A stretch of 64,000 nt of DNA from Vagococcus penaei (GCF_001998885.1 NZ_CP019609.1:1848001-1912000), one strand, 5' to 3'. Positions 9,475-18,874 are shown, numbered from the stretch's first letter. Made by a program: numbers and translations. Notes: generated by a model not told the origin, from the letters alone.

Positions 9475-10467
9475 ATGGAAATTACAAAAGCAATTTTACA
9501 TATTTTAGATCGCGATGCGGGAACGTTAATTTGTTCGCAATCATTATTAGATTTAAAAGAATATGCCGTTAAACAATATTTAGAGAGTGTTGAAAAACGA
9601 TTAAGTAAAGCCGATTTTAAAAAGGGGAATTTGGCTTCTGGGTCAGATTTAGTTAGTGCATTGTCAAATTTAGACGATGATTTTATTGAAACAACCACTA
9701 CGATTGCACAATCTTTATTTGATAGTTTGGCCATTAGTGAAGATGCTCCTAGTGGAGATTTACTATTTTTTGAAGCGAAGAACTTGCAAGATGATCGTTT
9801 TTTTGGTTTAGTAAAATTTAATTACAAACCAAGTTTTACGCATCATGTAACTTATTTAGATGACGTGATGCAAAATAATATTATTTTAAATAAGACTATT
9901 TTTCCTTCAATGACTCAGACGCTAGAAGAATGCGTGATCGTAGATTTAGCGCAGTTAACTACACAAGTAGTCGAGAAAAAATATAGTTTTGAAGGACAAA
10001 AACGCTTTGTTTTTACAGAACGCTGGTTACAAATTGATCCAACACCAACTGTATCAGAAAATTTAAAGATTGTTAAAAAAGCCATCAAACAAGTTTCAGA
10101 TAAATATAATACTGAAGAATACGTAGCTTTTAGTCAGACTCAACAAGCTATTTTTGAAAGTATTGAAGAAGATGGTAAAATTGACAATCAAAAAATTGCT
10201 GACGCAGTATTTGATACTAATCATGAAGCCAAAAAAGATTACTTAGAAACAATTAGTCAAACAAAATTTTCTGAAAATATTCCTAATAATCTTCCAAAAT
10301 ATGAAAAAAAATATAGTAAACAAAAATTTAAATTGACGAATGGAATTGAGCTAGTTGTCCCTGTAGATGTCTTTAAAGACAAGGATTTGATTGAATTCAT
10401 TAATAATCCTGACGGTACTATTTCAGTTATGATTAAAAATGTTGAAGAAATTATTAATAAATTCTAG
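9475..10467 (+). CDS. 37-kDa nucleoid-associated protein (NdpA family)
   Basis: A 330-residue protein matching the nucleoid-associated NdpA/YejK family (PF04245). It starts MEITKAILHILDRDAGTLICS and contains the conserved region on binding and multimerisation (FGLVKFNYKPSFTHH). The C-terminus ends with a segment that recurs in the family (LTNGIELVVPVDVF ... VMIKNVEEI). Homologues bind DNA, but the function in Gram-positive bacteria is poorly defined. AAAGG precedes the ATG. It is a single gene with no clear operon partner. Confidence 0.85.
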   Translation: MEITKAILHILDRDAGTLICSQSLLDLKEYAVKQYLESVEKRLSKADFKKGNLASGSDLVSALSNLDDDFIETTTTIAQSLFDSLAISEDAPSGDLLFFEAKNLQDDRFFGLVKFNYKPSFTHHVTYLDDVMQNNIILNKTIFPSMTQTLEECVIVDLAQLTTQVVEKKYSFEGQKRFVFTERWLQIDPTPTVSENLKIVKKAIKQVSDKYNTEEYVAFSQTQQAIFESIEEDGKIDNQKIADAVFDTNHEAKKDYLETISQTKFSENIPNNLPKYEKKYSKQKFKLTNGIELVVPVDVFKDKDLIEFINNPDGTISVMIKNVEEIINKF

Positions 10468-10498
10468 TTTAAAATTATGCTTGTTACGAGTAAATTTA

Positions 10499-10527
10499 TT
10501 GATAAGTTTCATAAAATTCGATATACT
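10499..10527 (+). promoter_or_regulatory. Promoter of the Mn-riboswitch / P-type ATPase unit
   Basis: TTGATA (10499-10504) and TATACT (10522-10527) are separated by exactly 17 bp. The predicted transcript starts near 10534, just before the riboswitch. A 9-bp inverted repeat TTCGATATA/TATATCGAA (10517-10525 and 10532-10540) overlaps the -10 element and could be an operator. Confidence 0.65.
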
Positions 10528-10540
10528 GTTTTATATCGAA

Positions 10541-10683
10541 GGTTCCTTTTAATTAGGGGAGTAACCGGCAGCGACAAGTTGTTATGATATCAACAGTAAG
10601 TTAATTGGTGACAATTTTCTGGTATCATATGAAATGGTGAGACCTAGGACAAGCACATCTCTTGTCTTCGGTCTTCTTTTTTT
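10541..10683 (+). promoter_or_regulatory. yybP-ykoY (Mn2+) riboswitch with terminator
   Basis: The two conserved elements of the yybP-ykoY aptamer are visible: TTAGGGGAGTA at about 10553-10563 and GGTGAGACCTAGGA at about 10636-10649, with TAGG/CCTA closing the base helix. A terminator stem AGACC-TA-GGACAAG / CTTGTC-TTC-GGTCTT with a T run (to 10683) uses the 3' strand of that helix. The two structures therefore exclude each other. Stabilising the aptamer would block the terminator, an ON switch, as known for manganese exporters under this riboswitch class. Confidence 0.85.
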
Positions 10684-10725
10684 GACCGATTGTTGGAATT
10701 GATAAAAATATAGGAGGTACATGGA

Positions 10726-13401
10726 TTGGAAAAGAAAGTCTATCAATATTCTTTAGATGATGTAATGGAACAAACTGGCACATCTCCTTCAGGACTGACT
10801 GAGCAACAGGCAACACAAAAATTAGAGAAAGACGGGTACAATCAGCTAAAAGAAGCACCGAAAAAATCGAGTTTTCGCTTATTTTTAGAAACATTTAAAG
10901 ATGCAATGGTTATCGTCTTATTAGTTGTTGCAATTGTTCAAATGATTATGGGTGCATTTGTTGAGTCAATTGTCATTTTTGCCGTATTAATGTTGAACTC
11001 AGTAGTTAGTGTGATTCAAACTAAAAAAGCTGAGGGTTCGTTAGATGCTTTAAAAAGCCTATCAGCACCAGATGCTAATATTATCCGTGATGGGAAGGAA
11101 CAAAGTATTCCAGCTAAAGAATTGGTAGTTGGTGATATTGTTATTTTAGAAGCTGGTGATTATGTACCAGCTGATGGACGCTTAATGGATGCCGGATCAC
11201 TTAAAGTAGATGAAGGTATGTTAACTGGTGAGTCCGTTCCCGTTGAAAAAACGGTTTGTGATATAACTGATACTGTCCCAATTGGTGACCGTAAAAATAT
11301 GGTGTTTAGTGGTACAATTGTGACTTATGGTCGTGGACAATATGTCGTGACTTCAACTGGTAATCATACCGAAATTGGTCAAGTAGCTGGCTTATTAGCA
11401 GGTACAGATGAACAAAAAACACCACTTCAAAAGAGTTTGGATTCATTTAGTAAAAAATTAAGTATTGCGATATTAGTCTTATCGTTAATTATATTAGGCG
11501 TTCAGTTAGCTCGTTTGTTTATGGGTGATAACTCAGGTAATTTAACGCAAGATATTGTTAATGCATTTATGTTTGCTGTAGCCGTAGCGGTAGCAGCAAT
11601 CCCAGAAGCTCTACAATCAATTGTGACAATTGTTTTATCTATTGGAACTAAAAAAATGGCATCACAAAATGCTATTATCCGTAAGTTACCTGCTGTTGAA
11701 ACATTAGGATCAACAAGTATTATTTGTACAGATAAAACGGGAACATTGACACAAAATAAAATGACTGTTAAAGATTATTACTTACCTAATAAACAAACAG
11801 GAGAGTTTAATAATAATCCGGAAAATTGGTCATTTGATGAGCGTCGTTTAGTTGAAGTAGCGGTTTTAGCCAATGATGCGAAAACAACTGAAGAAGGCGC
11901 CAAGTTAGGTGATCCAACTGAAATTGCCTTAATTGATTTTAGTGATATTAATAATCAGCCTTTCCGTGAAATTCAAAGTCGTTCACCACGAATTAACGAA
12001 TTACCTTTTGATTCTGATCGTAAGTTAATGTCAACGTTAAATAAATTTGGTGAAGAATTAGTTATGATGACTAAAGGTGGACCAGATATCGTCTTTAATC
12101 GTTGTACATCAGTATTGATGAACGGCGAGGTCATCCCGATGACTGATGACATTCTCCAAGATTTACAACGTCAAAATGAAGCTTTTTCTAATCGTGCATT
12201 ACGTGTGCTAGCATTTGCTTATAAACCAATGGGCAGCACGGATTTAGATTTAGAAGATGAAAATGATTTAATTTTCGTAGGATTATTAGCGATGATTGAT
12301 CCACCACGCGAACAAGTCTTTAAGGCAGTTGCGGATGCTAAATCAGCTGGTATAAAAACAGTCATGATTACTGGTGACCATAAAACGACTGCTGTTGCCA
12401 TTGCGCGTGAAATTGGTATTTTTTCTGATGGCGACATGGCCTTGACTGGGACTGAATTAGATAATTTAACAGAAGAGGAATTAATGACTTCTTTACAAAA
12501 GATTTCGGTCTATGCGCGTGTTTCTCCTGAAAATAAAATCCGAATTGTTCGTGCTTGGCAAAATAAAGGTCATATCTCAGCTATGACTGGTGATGGTGTT
12601 AATGATGCACCAGCCTTGAAACAAGCAGATATCGGGATTGCAATGGGAACAGGGACTGACGTTGCAAAAGATGCAGCTGCAATGGTACTAACAGATGACA
12701 ACTTTGCTTCAATTGTTAATGCAATCAGTGTTGGGCGAAGCGTATATGCTAATATTAAAAAGGCAATTGCCTACTTATTTGCTGGTAATCTAGGGGCAAT
12801 TATAGCCATTATTTTTGCCTTAGTGATGGGTTGGAGTAATCCGTTTACGGCGTTACAATTACTCTTCATCAATTTAGTAAATGACTCTATTCCTGCAATT
12901 GCACTAGGAATGGAAAAACCTGAACCATCAATCATGAAGTATCCACCACGTGATCCAAATGAAGGGATTTTCACTGGTAGTACATTAAATTCTGTTATTT
13001 ATCGTGGTATTTTAATTGCTGTGATGGTAATTATTGCACAATGGATAGGTATGCAAGAATCAACACAAATGGGTGTTGCAATGGCTTTCTCTACTTTAAT
13101 TTGGAGTCGGACGTTACAAACATTGCCTGCACGTTCAAACACACAAACAGCGATTAAAGCCGGTCTGTTTTCAAATAAAGCTGCTGTTTTAGCGATTATT
13201 GTTTGCTCTGCATTATACTGTATTACAATTGTTCCACAATTGAAATCAGTCTTCTCAATTCCACAAGATTTTGGCGTGAGTCATATCTTCACAACAATTG
13301 GTTTAGCTTTAATTGCCGTTGTATTGATGGAAATTACAAAAGTAATTCTTAATAAAACGGGTCATAAAAAATTTAAAGCTTTTGAAAATAAACCATTATA
13401 A
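10726..13401 (+). CDS. Cation-translocating P-type ATPase (PMCA/SERCA-like, likely Ca2+/Mn2+ export)
   Basis: An 891-residue P2-type ATPase. The N-terminal cation-ATPase domain, actuator motif TGES (LTGESVPVEK), phosphorylation motif DKTGTLTQNKM, hinge motif MTGDGVNDAPALKQAD and the membrane segment AVAAIPEALQ are all present. TTG at 10726 is the start: AGGAGG (10712-10717) is 8 nt away, while an ATG at 10721 is in another frame. The closest known types are Lactococcus YoaB and pneumococcal MgtA/CaxP, also under a yybP-ykoY riboswitch. The riboswitch makes Mn2+ (with or without Ca2+) efflux the best prediction; substrate selectivity cannot be read from sequence alone. Confidence 0.92.
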   Translation: MEKKVYQYSLDDVMEQTGTSPSGLTEQQATQKLEKDGYNQLKEAPKKSSFRLFLETFKDAMVIVLLVVAIVQMIMGAFVESIVIFAVLMLNSVVSVIQTKKAEGSLDALKSLSAPDANIIRDGKEQSIPAKELVVGDIVILEAGDYVPADGRLMDAGSLKVDEGMLTGESVPVEKTVCDITDTVPIGDRKNMVFSGTIVTYGRGQYVVTSTGNHTEIGQVAGLLAGTDEQKTPLQKSLDSFSKKLSIAILVLSLIILGVQLARLFMGDNSGNLTQDIVNAFMFAVAVAVAAIPEALQSIVTIVLSIGTKKMASQNAIIRKLPAVETLGSTSIICTDKTGTLTQNKMTVKDYYLPNKQTGEFNNNPENWSFDERRLVEVAVLANDAKTTEEGAKLGDPTEIALIDFSDINNQPFREIQSRSPRINELPFDSDRKLMSTLNKFGEELVMMTKGGPDIVFNRCTSVLMNGEVIPMTDDILQDLQRQNEAFSNRALRVLAFAYKPMGSTDLDLEDENDLIFVGLLAMIDPPREQVFKAVADAKSAGIKTVMITGDHKTTAVAIAREIGIFSDGDMALTGTELDNLTEEELMTSLQKISVYARVSPENKIRIVRAWQNKGHISAMTGDGVNDAPALKQADIGIAMGTGTDVAKDAAAMVLTDDNFASIVNAISVGRSVYANIKKAIAYLFAGNLGAIIAIIFALVMGWSNPFTALQLLFINLVNDSIPAIALGMEKPEPSIMKYPPRDPNEGIFTGSTLNSVIYRGILIAVMVIIAQWIGMQESTQMGVAMAFSTLIWSRTLQTLPARSNTQTAIKAGLFSNKAAVLAIIVCSALYCITIVPQLKSVFSIPQDFGVSHIFTTIGLALIAVVLMEITKVILNKTGHKKFKAFENKPL

Positions 13402-13421
13402 TTTAAGACGTTAAACTAAAT

Positions 13422-13458
13422 AAAAAGCTCATTGACAATATTGTCAATGAGCTTTTTT
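13422..13458. terminator. Bidirectional terminator between the P-type ATPase and ydjH
   Basis: A perfect hairpin AAAAAGCTCATTGACAAT / ATTGTCAATGAGCTTTTT with A and T runs on opposite sides serves both convergent units. Confidence 0.9.
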
Positions 13459-13469
13459 GATTAAAAGAA

Positions 13470-14342
13470 TTAAAAACTACCACTACCACCGCCATGGCTA
13501 GTCCCACTACTACCCATGTGGGTTCCACCGCCACCAGAATTATTATTTTTGGGGATGTGACGCGTAGTGACAATATCAGATGTTTTGATATCTTGACTTT
13601 CAGTGAGGGTGACTGTACCAAAATCGTAATATGGATAGGCATAGACACTACCTTTTAATTGATAACGTCGCCAAATGATAATGAAAACACTGCTTGCGGT
13701 TGCTAGGGCTATAATGATTGCCACGATAATTTTAATAGGAGATAGCGATTTGATATGTTCCAATTTACCCGTTTCAGCATTATAGACTGTCCCATCTGGA
13801 GCTCCTTTGGCAACAAATTGTTCCACATCACTTAAGACCAGAGAGATAGCGCCGTAATAATTACCACTTTTCATGTCACTTGCTGCATCATCAATAATCT
13901 GATCAATACGGCTACCAGATAGGATTGCTATCATTTCACCTGTTGTTGAAATATGGTATTTACGATGTTCCATATCAATTAAGAAGAGGAAACCATCATT
14001 TGTATCATTTTTTCCATAACCACCATAATCATAAAAATCATCCGCGTAAGCTTCCCAAGATTTACCATCTGTAGTGTTTGTTGTGACAACGACAGCATCC
14101 ATACCGGTCTGTTGCTGGAATTTTTTGATGTCGTCTTCAATTGTTTGTTTTTCAGATGTCGAAAGCAAATTAGCTTGGTCATAAAGTCGCTGATTAGTTG
14201 TTTCCTGAGCATAGCCAGTTATTGACACAGTAGTCAAACTAATAAAAAATAAAATTAAGAGTGAGATACGGGTACCTAAAATTCGTTTTAAAATAGCAAA
14301 TACCCCCCTAATAAAGTGAGTAAGCCTGTGACAATACCGCAT
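13470..14342 (-). CDS. ydjH: TPM-domain membrane protein (YdjH/YgcG-like)
   Basis: A secreted or membrane-bound TPM-domain protein. A signal sequence (ISLLILFFISLTTVSI ending near GYAQ) is followed by the TPM domain (LYDQANLLSTSEKQTIEDDI ... GFLFLIDMEHRKYHIST), one membrane helix (IIVAIIIALATASSVFIII) and a Gly/Ser-rich tail ending GGGSGSF. The start is uncertain. The ATG at 14342 has no ribosome binding site and overlaps ydjG by 55 nt. A strong AGGGGGG sits 8 nt before an in-frame ATT at 14294 that overlaps the ydjG stop. In Bacillus YdjGHI forms a membrane complex that recruits PspA under envelope stress. Confidence 0.85.
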   Translation of the reverse strand: MRYCHRLTHFIRGVFAILKRILGTRISLLILFFISLTTVSITGYAQETTNQRLYDQANLLSTSEKQTIEDDIKKFQQQTGMDAVVVTTNTTDGKSWEAYADDFYDYGGYGKNDTNDGFLFLIDMEHRKYHISTTGEMIAILSGSRIDQIIDDAASDMKSGNYYGAISLVLSDVEQFVAKGAPDGTVYNAETGKLEHIKSLSPIKIIVAIIIALATASSVFIIIWRRYQLKGSVYAYPYYDFGTVTLTESQDIKTSDIVTTRHIPKNNNSGGGGTHMGSSGTSHGGGSGSF

Positions 14343-15337
14343 AGGACTGAAACACTTGTTAATTTGATTTTATTAATAGGCAAAATACCGCCGACTTTTC
14401 CTGTGACACCATTCATAGCATAGTAATAAGGCTCATCACGTTGAGTATCTTGATAAGTAATTATCCATAAAGGTAAGAGTAAGTATTTATTTGATTGATT
14501 TTTAATGATAGCTTGACGTGTTTTAGGGGCCAAAGTCGTGTAACCGATAACGTCATTTAGTAAAAGTGATTCCGTATGGTTGGTTAACTCTAAGGCAACA
14601 TCTTGTTGAATATCTTGAAACTCAATATCACGCTTTTCAGCTTGAAAACCAGAGAGGTACTGTGTATGAAATTCTCGAACGTCATCAACTGGAAAGGGTT
14701 GAACTGATTCAAGCATCTTTTGTTTCATATTTTTAGCCAGGGCATTTTTTAAAAGTGATTTAAATGTTAGATGTCCTTGACGTAAAATATCATAACGCCT
14801 TGTTCGGGTGTATTCAGTATCACCAACACGCCAAATGTCAATTTTTGTCCCTTTCGCTGTGACTGAACCGTCGATATCAGCATCAACATTCCAATAAGGG
14901 AAATAGACGCCTGTGATTTTGTCAATTTGTTCAGCTGTAAAAAAGTCTTTAGGAATAAATTTTTTCTGTTTTGTCCAGTTGATAAAACTTTCTCTAGCAG
15001 TGTCTTCAGAAACTGTAAATGGTAAGATGGCATTCGGTAAAAAATCACCGGATACACGGTCAGTTAAAACAACAGGGTTATGGCAGTAATAGCAAAAAGT
15101 AGCAACAGTGGTGTCATCTGTTACGACGTCACCACCACAACTTGGACAATGATATAGATTGAATAACTGTTCTTTCGTTTCTTCAAGTTGCTGTTGCTGC
15201 TGTTGTAAGCTATCACTTAAGATATCTGTTTCAGTGAAAATACTTAAGCAATACTCACAATGAAAATTTTGTTGCTCCGGATCAAAAAGAAGAGGCCCGT
15301 CACAATTCGGACATTTATGCGATAGAACTTCACTCAT
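14288..15337 (-). CDS. ydjG: Zinc-ribbon membrane protein (YdjG-like)
   Basis: A 349-residue protein. It has two N-terminal zinc ribbons (CPNCDGPLLFDPEQQNFHCEYC and CPSCGGDVVTDDTTVATFCYYC), a central soluble region, and a single C-terminal membrane helix (VSVLCGIVTGLLTLLGGYLLF). The ATG at 15337 (MSEVLSHKCPNC) is used because AAGAAGG lies upstream; a longer reading to 15391 has no support. It sits between ydjI and ydjH in the order ydjI-ydjG-ydjH. The role is inferred from the Bacillus YdjGHI complex. Confidence 0.83.
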   Translation of the reverse strand: MSEVLSHKCPNCDGPLLFDPEQQNFHCEYCLSIFTETDILSDSLQQQQQQLEETKEQLFNLYHCPSCGGDVVTDDTTVATFCYYCHNPVVLTDRVSGDFLPNAILPFTVSEDTARESFINWTKQKKFIPKDFFTAEQIDKITGVYFPYWNVDADIDGSVTAKGTKIDIWRVGDTEYTRTRRYDILRQGHLTFKSLLKNALAKNMKQKMLESVQPFPVDDVREFHTQYLSGFQAEKRDIEFQDIQQDVALELTNHTESLLLNDVIGYTTLAPKTRQAIIKNQSNKYLLLPLWIITYQDTQRDEPYYYAMNGVTGKVGGILPINKIKLTSVSVLCGIVTGLLTLLGGYLLF

Positions 15338-15357
15338 AATTAACCTTCTTTCTGATA

Positions 15358-16593
15358 TTATAATGGAATTGCTTGGAACGGCTGTCCACATTCAGGACAG
15401 AATTTAGGTAGTTGATCAGTCACTGTCACAATTGCATGGCAGGCACTACAACGTACTTTTAAGCCTTGTTGTGATGCAGCCACCGGTCTAGGTAAACCAC
15501 ATTCCGAACAGAATTTTCCATGGTTAATCGTACCATCATTGGGACAAGTCCAAGTGTCATCAGTGGGAGATGCTTGATTTTTTTGAGCTTGTTGTTGCAT
15601 TTGCTCATGGTTGGACTGTGAGGCTTGATTAAAGAAATTACCAGTTGCTCCCATGCCCGCATTCATACCCATAAAGCCAGCCATACTGCCATTTGGGTTA
15701 GAGCCAGCGTCACGCATACCTTCAGCGACAGAACCTTGTACGAACCCTTCGCGAATGGATGGGTCCCCTAACATGGCACCTTTATTACGCATATTAATTA
15801 AAGCTTGAGAATCATCTGTATATGAAATACTCGAAATAGCTACAGACACAATTTCCATGCCTCGTAGGCGACGCCATTCATCGTCTAGCATAGTCGCCAT
15901 TTGTTGACTTAAAGCCATACTTTTTGCTGGAATATAAGAAATACGTTCTCCCATCATTGATAATTGGTTAATAGATGCTTGAAGAGCTGTTAAAAATTCA
16001 GATAAAAATTGTTCATTGATATCTTTGATTTCGACTTGTTCTTTACTTTTAGCAATCACATTTGTGTAAAATAAGATTGGATCAACAATTTGAATAGAAT
16101 AATTACCGTGTGCTCGTAAAAAAAGTTCAGCGTTATAAAAATTATCAAAATAATTTAAAGGTGTGCTTGTCCCAAATTTAATGCCACGAATTTCTTGTAA
16201 ATTGACATAATAAACTTTTTGTTTTTGTGGTGACACGCCTCCAAATTTAAAACGGTCAAAGGACTCTTGGATAGCACCCTTTAAATTCCCGGTAAACATT
16301 GAAGGAGCTGAGTGATTTTCCACCGTATAATAACCTTCTTCGGCTGTAAAATCAATAATCTTTCCACCATCGACCAAGAGCATCATGGTATTAGGGTAAA
16401 CATGAATGACTGAACCATCTGTGATTAAATCTGGTGTTCCTTTTTTATTTGATCCGCGACGCTCATTTTTTCTGACTTTTACACCAGTTGTTAAGACGGT
16501 TTGTTCGTCTAATTTAGCTGGTTCAATAATTTCTAGCCATTGATCCGCTAGTCCGCCACCGATAGCACTTGTTGCTGCTTTAATTAAGCCCAT
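15358..16593 (-). CDS. ydjI: SPFH-domain protein with C-terminal zinc ribbons (YdjI-like)
   Basis: A 411-residue protein. The ATG at 16593 (MGLIKAATSAIGGGLADQWLEII) has AAGGAGTGA in front; the longer frame to 16656 has none. The SPFH/band-7-like region covers about residues 30-290 (VDGGKIIDFTAEEGYYTVEN ... GNYSIQIVDPILFYTNVI). A glycine/asparagine/glutamine-rich linker and two C-terminal zinc ribbons (CPNDGTINHGKFCSECG and CSACHAIVTVTDQLPKFCPECG) follow. It is the first gene of the ydjI-ydjG-ydjH operon. A pspA (ydjF) gene, which accompanies these genes in Bacillus, is absent here. Confidence 0.87.
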   Translation of the reverse strand: MGLIKAATSAIGGGLADQWLEIIEPAKLDEQTVLTTGVKVRKNERRGSNKKGTPDLITDGSVIHVYPNTMMLLVDGGKIIDFTAEEGYYTVENHSAPSMFTGNLKGAIQESFDRFKFGGVSPQKQKVYYVNLQEIRGIKFGTSTPLNYFDNFYNAELFLRAHGNYSIQIVDPILFYTNVIAKSKEQVEIKDINEQFLSEFLTALQASINQLSMMGERISYIPAKSMALSQQMATMLDDEWRRLRGMEIVSVAISSISYTDDSQALINMRNKGAMLGDPSIREGFVQGSVAEGMRDAGSNPNGSMAGFMGMNAGMGATGNFFNQASQSNHEQMQQQAQKNQASPTDDTWTCPNDGTINHGKFCSECGLPRPVAASQQGLKVRCSACHAIVTVTDQLPKFCPECGQPFQAIPL

Positions 16594-16743
16594 GAAATCA
16601 CTCCTTAGTATAATATAAGTCCATTTTAGCATAGGTATGAATTGAAGGACAATCAAACGAAAGTCTGAGATAATAAGTTATTGGTTCCTTTATAGGTGTG
16701 GATACTGTATAATATAATGGAGTAAATTTAAGGAGAGATGACT

Positions 16744-18450
16744 GTGACCTACCAAGCATTGTACCGAGAGTGGCGCTCTCAAACCTTTAACGATATGGTC
16801 GGTCAGCAAATGATTACCCAAACGTTAAAAAATGCCATTGTTCAAGATAAAGTGTCGCATGCGTACCTTTTTACTGGACCTCGTGGAACTGGGAAAACGA
16901 GTGCAGCTAAGATTTTTGCTAAAGCAATCAACTGTCCTAACAATACTGATGGCGAGCCATGTAATCACTGTCCAAATTGTATTGGCATTACTGAAGGAAC
17001 GATTAATGATGTTCTTGAAATTGATGCGGCGAGCAACAATGGGGTAGAAGAAATTCGTGATATTCGTGATAAAGTAAAATATGCCCCTACACAAGTCCCT
17101 TACAAAATCTATATTATTGATGAAGTACACATGCTGTCAACGGGTGCATTTAATGCCTTATTAAAAACTCTTGAAGAGCCACCAGAACACGTGATTTTTA
17201 TATTAGCAACGACTGAGCCACATAAGATTCCTGCAACTATTATTTCACGGACTCAATGTTTTGACTTCAAACGAATTAGTGCGGATAATATTGAGGAGCA
17301 TATGGCTGAAATTTTGACAACTAAAAAAATTGATTTTGAAGATACTGCGCTAAAAGTAATTGCACGTTCAGCTGAAGGTGGGATGCGTGATGCGCTTAGT
17401 ATTTTAGACCAAGCAATTTCTTTTAGCGATGGTCAGCTAACACTTCAGGATGCTCTTGAGGTAACTGGAAGCTTAACAAACGATATGATGGATGATTATT
17501 TGTTGGCATGTTATCATCATGAAACTGAAACAGCTTTAGAGTTGTTAAATAAATTGTTAGATGAAGGCAAGGAAAGTCAACGTATTGTTGAAAACTTATT
17601 AATGTATTGTCGGGATTTATTAATGTATCAAAAGGCCCCTAATTTAGTTGAAGCACAAGTTGGCTACTGTACGGATAAATTTAAATTACTCAGTCAAGAG
17701 ATTGTGACTGAAATGTTTTATCATTGGATTAATCAGTTAAATGACAGTTTAAAAGAGATGAAGTATAGTCACCAACCAACAATTTATTTAGAAGTCTTGA
17801 CGGTTAAATTAACAACAACTAAACAAGGTACAGATATATCCGCCAGTCAAACGAAAGCAATCGATTCTGGAGAAATACATCAGTTAGAAGAAAAAATCAA
17901 ACGGTTAGAAACTCAGTTAAATGAATTAAAAGAACATGGTCTAACGACAAATCGAGCATCTGAGCGTGAGTCAGCTGCAACACCTAAAAAAGCTAAGCAA
18001 AGTACTTATCGTGTACCAAAAGAGCAGGTTTATCAAATTCTAGAAGTTGCAACTAAGGACCATTTGGTAAAGGTACGTAGTGTTTGGGAAGATTTATTAC
18101 AAATGTTAACGGTGACTCAACGCGCATTGATTAAAGCGAGTGAGCCTGTCGCGGCGAGTGAACAAGGCCTGGTATTAGCTTTTGATTATGATATTCTTTG
18201 TCAAAAAACGAGCCAAGATACTGACTTACAGGAAGTTATTAGACAAGGGTTGGCTCGTTTGGTACAATATAATCCGCAAATTGTTAGTATTCCTAAACAA
18301 CATTGGGGTGAATTAAGACAAGGATTTATTGCACAAATGAACCGTAATAACACAGATAAAAATGGCCAATCTGAACCTGAAAAAGTTGAACCAATTGTTG
18401 CTGAAGCGAAAGATTTATTCGGTGATTTAGTTGATGTTGTGGATGATTAA
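16744..18450 (+). CDS. dnaX: DNA polymerase III subunits gamma/tau
   Basis: A 568-residue clamp-loader ATPase. GTG at 16744 is preferred over the ATG at 16738: AAGGAG (16730-16735) is 8 nt from the GTG but only 2 nt from the ATG, and the GTG gives the usual MTYQALYREWR start. Visible motifs are Walker A GPRGTGKTS, the four-cysteine zinc module (CPNNTDGEPCNHCPNC), Walker B IIDEVHML and sensor 1 ILATTEPHKIP. The C-terminal tau-like region carries a coiled coil. It leads the dnaX-ebfC-recR-tmk-darA-holB-ricT-yabA-rsmI series. I see no slippery site of the E. coli type. Confidence 0.96.
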   Translation: MTYQALYREWRSQTFNDMVGQQMITQTLKNAIVQDKVSHAYLFTGPRGTGKTSAAKIFAKAINCPNNTDGEPCNHCPNCIGITEGTINDVLEIDAASNNGVEEIRDIRDKVKYAPTQVPYKIYIIDEVHMLSTGAFNALLKTLEEPPEHVIFILATTEPHKIPATIISRTQCFDFKRISADNIEEHMAEILTTKKIDFEDTALKVIARSAEGGMRDALSILDQAISFSDGQLTLQDALEVTGSLTNDMMDDYLLACYHHETETALELLNKLLDEGKESQRIVENLLMYCRDLLMYQKAPNLVEAQVGYCTDKFKLLSQEIVTEMFYHWINQLNDSLKEMKYSHQPTIYLEVLTVKLTTTKQGTDISASQTKAIDSGEIHQLEEKIKRLETQLNELKEHGLTTNRASERESAATPKKAKQSTYRVPKEQVYQILEVATKDHLVKVRSVWEDLLQMLTVTQRALIKASEPVAASEQGLVLAFDYDILCQKTSQDTDLQEVIRQGLARLVQYNPQIVSIPKQHWGELRQGFIAQMNRNNTDKNGQSEPEKVEPIVAEAKDLFGDLVDVVDD

Positions 18451-18496
18451 CGAAGAAACAAAGACAAAAAAATAATAGAATGGAGATAGATTAATT

Positions 18497-18811
18497 ATGA
18501 TGCGTGGAATGGGAAATATGCAAGGTATGATGAAACAAATGCAAAAAATGCAAAAAGAAATGGAAGCAACGAAAGCGAATTTAGATCAACAAGAATTTAA
18601 AGGACAAGCTGGAAATGGTTTGGTGGAAATTACAATGACTGGTGATAAACGTGTTAAAGATGTCATGATTAAACCTGAAGTTGCTGATCCAGATGATATC
18701 GAGATGATTCAAGATCTAGTTTTAGCGGCAACAAACAATGTGCTAGAAATGATTGATGCTGAAACTGAGCGCGTTATGGGGAAATATGCTAAAAGTATTC
18801 CAGGAATGTAA
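18497..18811 (+). CDS. ebfC: YbaB/EbfC nucleoid-associated protein
   Basis: A 104-residue YbaB/EbfC-family DNA-binding protein with the typical Met/Gln-rich helical N-terminus ([19 protein letters not shown]) and the [18 protein letters not shown] strand. It lies between dnaX and recR as in most bacteria. It dimerises and coats DNA; the precise role is unsettled. An intrinsic terminator follows, so recR may also be served by readthrough or its own promoter. Confidence 0.93.
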   Translation: MMRGMGNMQGMMKQMQKMQKEMEATKANLDQQEFKGQAGNGLVEITMTGDKRVKDVMIKPEVADPDDIEMIQDLVLAATNNVLEMIDAETERVMGKYAKSIPGM

Positions 18812-18825
18812 ATAGTAAGATAGCA

Positions 18826-18854
18826 AAAACAGGAAGACATCTTCCTGTTTTTTT
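18826..18854 (+). terminator. Intrinsic terminator after ebfC
   Basis: AAACAGGAAG / CTTCCTGTTT with loop ACAT and a T run, located inside the dnaX-rsmI gene series. Confidence 0.75.
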
Positions 18855-18874
18855 AAGAGAAAGAAGGGGAAATA

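Noticed and set aside
16738-18450. Programmed frameshift in dnaX giving gamma and tau
   Set aside because: No A-rich slippery heptamer with a following stem was found in the expected region.
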